Origin: Candidatus Methanomethylophilaceae archaeon
GTDB lineage: Archaea; Thermoplasmatota; Thermoplasmata; Methanomassiliicoccales; Methanomethylophilaceae
Assembly: GCA_017395275.1 (NCBI GenBank)
Contig: JAFPVN010000335.1
Coordinates: 1 to 20,789, forward strand
Direction: 5' to 3'
Length of the DNA stretch: 20,789 nucleotides
Shown in pieces: positions 15,142 to 20,789 of the stretch (its first letter is position 1; every line of letters starts with the position of its first letter). The notes beneath the pieces were generated by a model that saw nothing but the letters and a program-made list of their open reading frames with translations, was not told the origin of the DNA and did not search any database. Position numbers and translations under genes: made by a program.

Positions 15142-15149
15142 TATTTAAA
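15142..15149 (+). promoter_or_regulatory. TATA box of the surface-protein operon
   Basis: TATTTAAA follows directly on the GTTAAC operator cluster and predicts a transcript start near 15170, about 40 nt before the leader ORF with its AGGAGG. Confidence 0.6.
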
Positions 15150-15209
15150 CTCCGTAGCTGATTTTTCTGTTTTTGAGGAAATCTCTCGATTCCTCAGGAG
15201 GCAGAGAAC

Positions 15210-15263
15210 ATGAGCAGGTCGGAAGGCAGATCCGGGACCGTTCTGATGGGGGTATCCCTATGA
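15210..15263 (+). CDS. 17-codon leader ORF, translationally coupled
   Basis: The short ORF encodes MSRSEGRSGTVLMGVSL. It has the best ribosome binding site in the neighbourhood: AGGAGG at 15196-15201, eight bases before its ATG. Its TGA overlaps the ATG of the transglutaminase-like gene as ATGA (15260-15263), and that gene has only a weak GGGGG of its own. This looks like a leader peptide that delivers ribosomes to the following gene. No known attenuation pattern (codon run, arrest motif) is obvious. Alternatively the downstream gene starts at TTG 15173 in another frame and this ORF is chance, which I think less likely. Confidence 0.5.
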   Translation: MSRSEGRSGTVLMGVSL

Positions 15264-16054
15264 GGGCAGTCACGGCATTCGCCGCACTGACCCTGCTCAC
15301 TCTGCTCAGTTTCGGCTATGCTGCGGTAGTGGCATTGCCGGAGACACCTGACGATGCTGCGGTATCCGCCGAAAGCATCGTCACAGGATCGGACGCGTTC
15401 GTATGGTCGTGTTCGACTTCGGACGGCGTACGCAGATTCGCAATGGAGCTCTCTGTCGACAGGGAGGATTTCATCACATCCATGCACAGGGATGTGTTGC
15501 GCTGCGGATCCGTCTTCGCACCTTCACCTTCATCATTCATCGATCCCGACGACAGATACGTCAGGGAGATCGCTTCCATTATCGAAAGGGGGACTGAGGG
15601 TCTCCCTGATATCGCCAGGGCACAGGCCGCCCTTGCCTTCGTCCAGTCGGCCATCGGTTATGCAAAGGATTCTGCAGTCTACGGACAGAACGAGTTCTGG
15701 GCATATCCGGTGGAGACTCTGTATCTCCGTTCAGGGGATTGTGAGGATAAATCGATACTCCTCTGCTCTATATTCGGGGCATTGGGGTTCGATTCCATCC
15801 TTTTGGATTTCGAAGGCCATATGGCGGCAGCAGTGGATGTCGAAGGGGCCAAAGGTGCGCACTATACGCTCGACGGCAGGGCGTATTACTACTGCGAGAC
15901 CACGGGGATCATGTCCATCGGTCATATATCCCCGGAGTTTTCCAGGCAGGTGCCGGTAATCCGCATCCCTGGATCGGATCCGATTATACCTTCGGCCTTG
16001 AACTTCGGTTTTGCATGGTATCGTTCCGCCGTTCAGAAGGTCCTCGGGATCTGA
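15260..16054 (+). CDS. Exported transglutaminase-like cysteine protein
   Basis: This is a 264-aa protein. Residues 1-27 (MRAVTAFAALTLLTLLSFGY...) form a signal peptide or N-terminal membrane anchor, so the rest is outside the cell. The catalytic domain is transglutaminase/papain-like: Cys161 in RSGDCEDKS, His187 in FEGHMAAAV and Glu213 in YYCETTG give a Cys-His-Glu/Asp triad in the correct order and surroundings. FVQSAIGYAKDS and WAYPVETL precede the cysteine as in archaeal transglutaminase-like proteins. Such domains act as cysteine peptidases, amidases or protein cross-linkers. The start at ATG 15260 places the hydrophobic segment at the N-terminus; TTG 15173 would put 29 charged residues before it. 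It heads the operon of exported Ig/PKD/Flg_new proteins and may process or cross-link them, an inference from context. Confidence 0.85.
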   Translation: MRAVTAFAALTLLTLLSFGYAAVVALPETPDDAAVSAESIVTGSDAFVWSCSTSDGVRRFAMELSVDREDFITSMHRDVLRCGSVFAPSPSSFIDPDDRYVREIASIIERGTEGLPDIARAQAALAFVQSAIGYAKDSAVYGQNEFWAYPVETLYLRSGDCEDKSILLCSIFGALGFDSILLDFEGHMAAAVDVEGAKGAHYTLDGRAYYYCETTGIMSIGHISPEFSRQVPVIRIPGSDPIIPSALNFGFAWYRSAVQKVLGI

Positions 16055-16076
16055 AACATGAAACAGGAATGATACC

Positions 16077-17717
16077 ATGAACACAAAGAAGATCGGAGTC
16101 CTTTCCGCTTTCGCCGTGGCATTGATGCTGGCGGCGGCAGTCACTCCAATGCTCGTCAGTTACGACGATGCGGACGGTGCGAATGCTGCAGCAACAATCA
16201 ACATTCAGCCCGGACAGAGCTGGTCCTGGACCCCCACATTCACTTCCGGCCTGTCGCCCACCGTGACTGTTTCCGGGAGCAATTCAGCCATGCCAGCAGA
16301 CACTGCGACTTTTGCCGCAACTTCCGGTAACGCTTCCGTTTCCAACGGAAAGGTGACCGTTTCTATTCCGTCCAATTACTCCGGATCCAACTACTACGTC
16401 AAGGTCAAGGCAGCGACGACCCAGCCTACGCAGGTCGTCTACTACGAGATCACATTCAACGTTGCTACCTACTCCCTGTCGTACAGTGCCGATTCCGTCG
16501 TTGCCAAGGTCGGTACCGCCATCACCAACCTCACGCCCACGATCGGCGGAGGAGTGACCGCGAAATCCTACGCGATCAGCGGGACTCTGCCTACCGGACT
16601 GAGCTTCAACACCTCTACCGGAGTCATCAGCGGAACCCCCACCGCATACAAGGCACAGACCAACTACACAATCACCGCTACACTGAACACCACTCCCGTC
16701 CAGACTGTCACTAAGACCGTCTCCATCGGAGCGTTCAACAACATCAGCGCTTCCAATTACACTGTCTACGCGATCAAGGGAACCACCAACCTCGGAGTTC
16801 CTGCCGTCACCGTTCCTACCGGAACCGCCCTTGACAGCATGACCGCGCTCTCCGTCACCAAGGATTCCACTGCAGCGTCCATCACTGCAGGGACTGCATA
16901 CAACGGAATGACCGTCACCGTCAAGACCGGACAGATCACCGGAACCCCCACCACCGCAGGGACCTATGTGTTCTCCCAGAGCTGGAAGGCCACCGCTGCC
17001 ACCGGAGGATCCACCGTATCCAGGACCGTGACCGTCATCGTCGAGGAGCCCGTGACCCTTGCGAATAAGACCCTCAACTCCTACGTCGGACACTCCGACA
17101 CGTCCGCCACCGTGAGGAACAACGGTCTTGCCGCCAACTCCACTACCTACTCCATCACCGGAATCACCAAGGGCGGATCCGCTTTCACGAACCCCTCGTC
17201 CAACGGATTCTCCGTCGGGACCGACGGTAAGGTCACCTGCGGCACATCGTCCGACATCACTGCCGGTACCTATGTCGTCACCGTCAAAGCGGTCACCAAG
17301 AACACGACCGCCGCGAACAGTGCCTGCGGTACTCCTGCGGCTTCCACCAACTCCAAGACCGCGACCGTGACCGTGACCGTCGCGCCCGTCATCACGACAT
17401 CCAGCGCGAATGTCTACACCACAGTCACCAACGCGTCCACCGAGATCGTGTCCACGCCTCTGACGTCCAACATCAGCGGGGCGACCTGGACTGCGTCTTA
17501 CGGAACCGGAATCACTTCTGGCAATCTCGCGGTCGCTTCCAACGGGGCCATCACGATCGGGGAGACCGCAATCGGCACCCCCGGCGATTACACCGTGACC
17601 GTTACCGTCAAGGATCCCAACAACGCCAGCAACACCGCCACCGGCACCATCACTGTGCACGTTGTCGGCAACCTGACATTCACCAATGCACCCAGTGCAG
17701 GAGTCATCGGCAGCTGA
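16077..17717 (+). CDS. Secreted Ig-like (He_PIG-type) surface protein ending in PSAGVIGS
   Basis: This is a 546-aa exported protein. Residues 1-27 are a lysine-rich n-region and hydrophobic core (signal peptide), followed by acidic SYDDADGANA. The mature part is almost entirely Thr, Ser, Ala, Gly and Val in beta-sandwich repeats. Residues about 145-200 fit a putative Ig (He_PIG) domain: SYAISGTLPTGLSFNTSTGVISGTPT. Similar GxITGTPTTAGTY and ITAGTYVVTVKAV segments mark further domains. Many N-x-S/T sequons could be glycosylated. There is no C-terminal membrane helix or known sorting motif; the protein ends in LTFTNAPSAGVIGS, shared with the gene at 19225. The stop is a tandem TGA-TAG. CAGGAATGAT precedes the ATG. 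Probably an adhesin or cell-envelope component. Confidence 0.88.
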   Translation: MNTKKIGVLSAFAVALMLAAAVTPMLVSYDDADGANAAATINIQPGQSWSWTPTFTSGLSPTVTVSGSNSAMPADTATFAATSGNASVSNGKVTVSIPSNYSGSNYYVKVKAATTQPTQVVYYEITFNVATYSLSYSADSVVAKVGTAITNLTPTIGGGVTAKSYAISGTLPTGLSFNTSTGVISGTPTAYKAQTNYTITATLNTTPVQTVTKTVSIGAFNNISASNYTVYAIKGTTNLGVPAVTVPTGTALDSMTALSVTKDSTAASITAGTAYNGMTVTVKTGQITGTPTTAGTYVFSQSWKATAATGGSTVSRTVTVIVEEPVTLANKTLNSYVGHSDTSATVRNNGLAANSTTYSITGITKGGSAFTNPSSNGFSVGTDGKVTCGTSSDITAGTYVVTVKAVTKNTTAANSACGTPAASTNSKTATVTVTVAPVITTSSANVYTTVTNASTEIVSTPLTSNISGATWTASYGTGITSGNLAVASNGAITIGETAIGTPGDYTVTVTVKDPNNASNTATGTITVHVVGNLTFTNAPSAGVIGS

Positions 17718-17735
17718 TAGGGAAGGTGAATCGAA

Positions 17736-19214
17736 ATGTTTTCAGAAAGCGTGAGGAAGAAGGGATTGGCAGGTGCGCTGGTGCTTGCCGTCCTCCTCAC
17801 CGCTTTCGTCCCCATCCTGTCCTTTGCGGACGGATCCGATGCGGACGGAGGCGGTGCGGACCTCACCATCTACCGTCTGACACCGAAACTGTCGGTGACT
17901 TCCGACGACCCGGGCAACATCGAGTACATCGTATGGGACTTCGGTGACGGGACCGTCCTGGACGGAAGATGGGAGTACTACATCCACCAGCAGAATGCCG
18001 GCGAGGAGCTCTCCGATGAGATCATCGCCGGAATCGAAGAGTACAGGGACCTGCTGGCAGAGAACGGCAATTCCCTGTGGGTAACGACGCACACCTACGC
18101 GTCCGCGGGCACCTACGATGTTACGATGGTCGCCATAAACGCCATCGGATACGTATCCCCCGAGAACGGCATGCCTTACGACGGCGTGTTCTCCACGGAC
18201 GAGACCGGATTCGACGGAGGCCTCTTCGATGCATCCGCGTCGGACGTCACCTCGCCTTCCGACAGCGACCTGGAGTCCTCGGAGTTCAAGGCCGTCGCAG
18301 GTAGCTGGTGCAGAGTGCCTTATTCCGTGGAGCTCCTCGGATTCCCGACGATCTCCTTCGAGAGCAACGGCGGTTCAGCCGTTGCGCAGATCACCGTGGA
18401 GAACGGATCCGAATTCACCTCGGCGGCAGCTCCTTCCGAGCCCACCAGGGACGGATACGAGTTCACCGGATGGTTCTCTGATGAGGGGTGCACCGTCGCA
18501 TACGACTGGTCCTCGCTCGTGACCGAGCCCATCACCCTCTATGCAGGATGGACGGACAGTTCCGCTCCTGTCGTCACGATGTACGATCACATCATCACGT
18601 ACAAGGACGGTTCTTCGACGATCGGCACCAAGAACGTCAGGAACGAGGTGGATGGATTCGTCTACACAGCCATCGATATCGCGGACCCCTCGAAGGATGG
18701 TTACAGGTTCGCCGGATGGTCCCTTGAGGAGAACGGTACGGCTCAGTATCTCAGAGGAGCGACCGTCATCGTCGACACCGACGGTTTGGATCTCTATGCC
18801 GTGTGGGAGCAGGTAACGGTCCCCGCACCTGCATCCGAGAAGGTCATCGTGAAGGTCGACGGGCAAGATGTGCAGATGGATTCCGGAAAGACCGTCGGAG
18901 ATCTCACGGAACCGACCAAGGAAGGCTTCGTCTTTGATGGGTGGTACTCCGATGAGGCTTGCACTCAGAAACTCGCAGATTCGGAGGTTTTGACCGCGGG
19001 AATGAATGTCTATGCGCACTTCTCCGCAGCCGAGGACGAGGACAGTCTCGATTTCATCGAGGAGTACGGCGAGTGGATCCCGTGGATCGTTCTCGCAGCG
19101 GGTGCCGTCATTGCGCTCGTGGGATACCGCTTCCGCCCGATTCTGATCGTCGTCGGACTGGCGGTATGCGTCGTTGCCGGATTGGATCTCGGAGGGATCT
19201 TGAATCTGTTCTGA
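17736..19214 (+). CDS. Membrane-anchored PKD/Flg_new (InlB-like repeat) surface protein
   Basis: This is a 492-aa exported protein. The signal peptide (1-31) is followed by ADGSDADGGGAD. Residues about 50-135 form a PKD-like domain: IVWDFGDGT (65-73) and HTYASAGTYDVTM (119-131), split by a ~45-residue mostly helical insertion. Three Flg_new/InlB-type beta-grasp repeats follow: about 205-272 (ISFESNGGSA...GYEFTGWFSDEG...LYAGW), 285-357 (GYRFAGWSLEENG...LYAVW) and 368-428 (GFVFDGWYSDEACT...VYAHF). The C-terminus has two adjacent hydrophobic helices (about 449-465 and 468-485) joined by YRFRP, so it is membrane-anchored, unlike its neighbours. GGAAGGTGA precedes the ATG. Flg_new repeats are typical of surface adhesins in host-associated microbes. 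It may anchor the secreted partners, an inference. Confidence 0.9.
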   Translation: MFSESVRKKGLAGALVLAVLLTAFVPILSFADGSDADGGGADLTIYRLTPKLSVTSDDPGNIEYIVWDFGDGTVLDGRWEYYIHQQNAGEELSDEIIAGIEEYRDLLAENGNSLWVTTHTYASAGTYDVTMVAINAIGYVSPENGMPYDGVFSTDETGFDGGLFDASASDVTSPSDSDLESSEFKAVAGSWCRVPYSVELLGFPTISFESNGGSAVAQITVENGSEFTSAAAPSEPTRDGYEFTGWFSDEGCTVAYDWSSLVTEPITLYAGWTDSSAPVVTMYDHIITYKDGSSTIGTKNVRNEVDGFVYTAIDIADPSKDGYRFAGWSLEENGTAQYLRGATVIVDTDGLDLYAVWEQVTVPAPASEKVIVKVDGQDVQMDSGKTVGDLTEPTKEGFVFDGWYSDEACTQKLADSEVLTAGMNVYAHFSAAEDEDSLDFIEEYGEWIPWIVLAAGAVIALVGYRFRPILIVVGLAVCVVAGLDLGGILNLF

Positions 19215-19224
19215 GGTGATAATC

Positions 19225-20232
19225 GTGAAACACGCAAAGAACAAGACAATCGCATTCGGTGCTGTGCTGGTGATGTGTATGACGGCGTTCGGGGTCTGTC
19301 TGACGATGTCAGATGGCTCCGACGCCACCAATGGGACCGCAGACAACCCGCTCACCGATCTGACGATAAATCCGTCCTCAAGCGGAACCTACTATCTGGC
19401 CAGCGGGTCGCATCTGAAGATCACAGGTGACATTGTGCTATACGAAGGCACCATGGGGGTTGTGGTGACCGTGCCCAACACGCTCCGTAACCAGCTGTCC
19501 TACGACGGGAACGACAGTGTCATTTGGTATGAGGGTAACGTCACCGAAGTAGGGACTTACACAATCAGGTACGATTCTTGCCAGGCGATATACATTGAGG
19601 ACATCGACGATGTGAGCCTGGACATCATTGACACCTGGAATGTTACCTTGATCGTCGTATCGGCAGAATACACCCACACCGTGGCCTACGCCGCCAACGG
19701 GGGTTCGGGATCCATGTCCAACACCGTGGTGACCGACTCGGTCAACGGTAATTCCAGTGTCACTCTGGCAGCCAATGGATTCACCAAGACAGGTTACACC
19801 TTTGTCGGATGGAAGATCGGCAACACGATCTACCAGCCCGGACAGACCGTTTCCGTAGGGGCTAACGCCACTGTTACCGCAACGGCACAGTGGTCGCTGA
19901 ACACATTGGTCATCGGCGGGGTTGCGCAGCAGTACGTTGTGAAAGGTGCCTACGGATCCTTCACCGCCACCTGTTCTTCCGACCCCTCGGGAGCTTCGGT
20001 GACCTACAGTACATCGAATGTCCCGTCCGGACTGTCGGTTAACATCAGCGGCAGCACCGTCACGTACAGGTACACCGGCTCGCTGGATTCCAACAACCAG
20101 AAGGACCTGTCCTTCACGCTGGTGGCATCCGCATCCGGATACAGTGTGAACAGCACGACCGTTGTGAACATCCATGTGGTGGCGCAGCTCGCGTTCACGA
20201 ATTCGCCTTCCGCGGGAGTGATCGGGTCGTGA
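19225..20232 (+). CDS. Secreted Flg_new/Ig-like surface protein ending in PSAGVIGS
   Basis: This is a 335-aa exported protein. It starts at GTG 19225, four bases after GGTGAT (19215-19220); an in-frame GTG at 19216 overlaps that site and is less likely. Residues 1-27 are a signal peptide, then MSDGSDATNGTAD. Residues about 45-147 form a beta-rich domain without a clear family. About 151-224 is one Flg_new-type repeat (TVAYAANGGSGS...GYTFVGWKIGN...TATAQW), and about 228-320 is an Ig-like domain. It ends HVVAQLAFTNSPSAGVIGS, with no membrane helix, matching 15 of the last 20 residues of the protein ending at 17714 although the rest is unrelated in sequence. It lies 10 bases after the PKD protein, within the operon. 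Confidence 0.88.
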   Translation: MKHAKNKTIAFGAVLVMCMTAFGVCLTMSDGSDATNGTADNPLTDLTINPSSSGTYYLASGSHLKITGDIVLYEGTMGVVVTVPNTLRNQLSYDGNDSVIWYEGNVTEVGTYTIRYDSCQAIYIEDIDDVSLDIIDTWNVTLIVVSAEYTHTVAYAANGGSGSMSNTVVTDSVNGNSSVTLAANGFTKTGYTFVGWKIGNTIYQPGQTVSVGANATVTATAQWSLNTLVIGGVAQQYVVKGAYGSFTATCSSDPSGASVTYSTSNVPSGLSVNISGSTVTYRYTGSLDSNNQKDLSFTLVASASGYSVNSTTVVNIHVVAQLAFTNSPSAGVIGS

Positions 20233-20267
20233 CAGGGATGGTCGGAGGTCTGTAAACGGGTTATCAA

Positions 20268-20287
20268 TGCCGGGCCGATGCCCGGCA
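20268..20287 (+). terminator. GC-rich hairpin between surface-protein genes
   Basis: TGCCGGGC (20268-20275) and GCCCGGCA (20280-20287) form a perfect 8-bp stem around CGAT, 35 nt after the preceding stop and 27 nt before the next ATG. It lacks a T-run, so it may be an intra-operon attenuator or mRNA-stability element rather than a full terminator. Confidence 0.45.
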
Positions 20288-20314
20288 ACCTTTACACAAT
20301 CGGGAGGAGCAGGG

Positions 20315-20789
20315 ATGAGAGCGGCGAACATGATCTATCTGGTTTTGGTATTGTTGTCTGTGTTTCTCGTAATCCATGCATCCGACGTTTCGGATGCATC
20401 CGCGGACACATCGTACGGTTCGTCGGAAGGAACGAAGGCCATCGAGTTCGACTCCTATACATCCGATTCCGACGGTTTCGTCCAGTATGTCCTCGCCGGC
20501 AACACGATTCATTTCCCGACCGGGAGGACCGTACATCGCGACGGCTACGTACTGATGGGTTGGAAGGATACGGACACGGGCGAGGTGTTCCATCCCGGCG
20601 ATGCCTACGGCGTCTACGCATCCAAATCCTTCAAGGCTGTGTGGAGAGCGTGCACGGAAAGGGGTTCCTGGGGTACCGCGGTGGATCACAGCAATTCCAC
20701 GGAATACCTCGGCGTATCGGAGGTCAGTGCCAACGCGGGTTTCAGGATGGACCTCAAGGCGGATACCGCGTACGATTACGGCGCTCATC
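20315..20789 (+). CDS. Exported Flg_new-repeat surface protein, 3' end beyond window
   Basis: The first 158 codons of a gene that runs off the window. MRAANMIYLVLVLLSVFLVIHA is a signal peptide, followed by Ser/Asp-rich SDVSDASADTS. Residues about 60-109 look like a Flg_new/InlB-type repeat: GRTVHRDGYVLMGWKDTDTG, FHPGDAYGVYASKSFKAVW. The following ADTAYDYGA hints at another beta domain. GGGAGGAG (20302-20309) lies five bases before ATG 20315, a strong ribosome binding site. It continues the surface-protein operon, and the hairpin at 20268-20287 sits just upstream. Full length and C-terminus, and so whether it also ends in PSAGVIGS, cannot be seen. Confidence 0.85.
   Translation, partial: MRAANMIYLVLVLLSVFLVIHASDVSDASADTSYGSSEGTKAIEFDSYTSDSDGFVQYVLAGNTIHFPTGRTVHRDGYVLMGWKDTDTGEVFHPGDAYGVYASKSFKAVWRACTERGSWGTAVDHSNSTEYLGVSEVSANAGFRMDLKADTAYDYGAH

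Noticed and set aside
16284..17660. 458-codon minus-strand ORF opposite the Ig-like protein gene
   Set aside because: Gly/Asp/Arg repetitive translation mirrors the Thr/Ala/Ser-rich forward gene; forward gene has signal peptide, ribosome binding site and domain motifs.
17655..17717. PSAGVIGS tail as an archaeosortase or sortase substrate
   Set aside because: No transmembrane helix or basic cluster follows a signature, and none of the known PGF/PEF/VPxSG or LPXTG patterns is present.
17715..17720. Possible recoding (selenocysteine or readthrough) at the TGA after PSAGVIGS
   Set aside because: The stop is a TGA-TAG pair in the first gene, no selenocysteine element is apparent, and translation past the second gene's TGA gives no similarity to the first. 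True termination fits better.

Overview
The window is archaeal. It carries eukaryote-like ribosomal proteins (eS1/S3Ae, eL37), an Sm-like protein, an intron-containing tRNA-Met, TATA-type promoters (some probably leaderless) and heterodisulfide reductase subunits HdrC and HdrB, which mark a methanogen. G+C-rich coding DNA, a separate hdrBC pair without hdrA, a bank of host-associated-looking surface proteins (Flg_new/InlB-like and Ig-like repeats) and no TAG stop in 20 complete genes together suggest a Methanomassiliicoccales-type (Methanomethylophilaceae-like) gut or rumen methanogen. This assignment is an inference from gene content, not from a phylogenetic marker search. Layout: (1) 7-1281, an M16 zinc peptidase, overlapping tail-to-tail with a leftward pair, a two-repeat DUF1538 membrane protein followed by a hydrogenase-maturation-type endopeptidase. 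A ModE/LysR-like regulator is transcribed divergently from a shared TATA region near 3230. (2) 4177-5522, the hdrC-hdrB operon, closed by a strong hairpin terminator. (3) 5648-7195, a CstA-family transporter. (4) 7353-8254, ribosomal protein eS1 with an acidic tail, then elongator tRNA-Met with a 31-nt intron. (5) 8330-12880, a compact five-gene operon: ArsA/Get3-like ATPase with an HSP20-like tail, an unknown 144-aa helical protein, AMMECR1, dihydroorotase and a long YkgJ-type cysteine-cluster protein. (6) 12955-14757, the LSm-eL37-purF operon, followed by tRNA-Ala(GGC). (7) 14919-15209, an A+T-rich regulatory stretch with inverted repeats and a cluster of GTTAAC palindromes next to a TATA box. 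(8) 15210 to the window end, a co-directional surface-protein operon: a 17-codon leader ORF, an exported transglutaminase-like protein, and four exported Ig/PKD/Flg_new-type proteins, the last cut by the window edge. The most notable observation is in the surface operon. Two otherwise different secreted proteins (ending at 17714 and 20229) finish in the same residues, FTN-x-PSAGVIGS, immediately before the stop. Six of the eight PSAGVIGS codons differ synonymously, including AGY versus TCN serine codons. This points to protein-level selection and a possible undescribed C-terminal sorting, assembly or processing tag. The exported transglutaminase-like protein at the head of the operon is a candidate partner enzyme, by inference only. 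The core-metabolism genes (hdrBC, pyrC, purF) and translation genes otherwise look ordinary.
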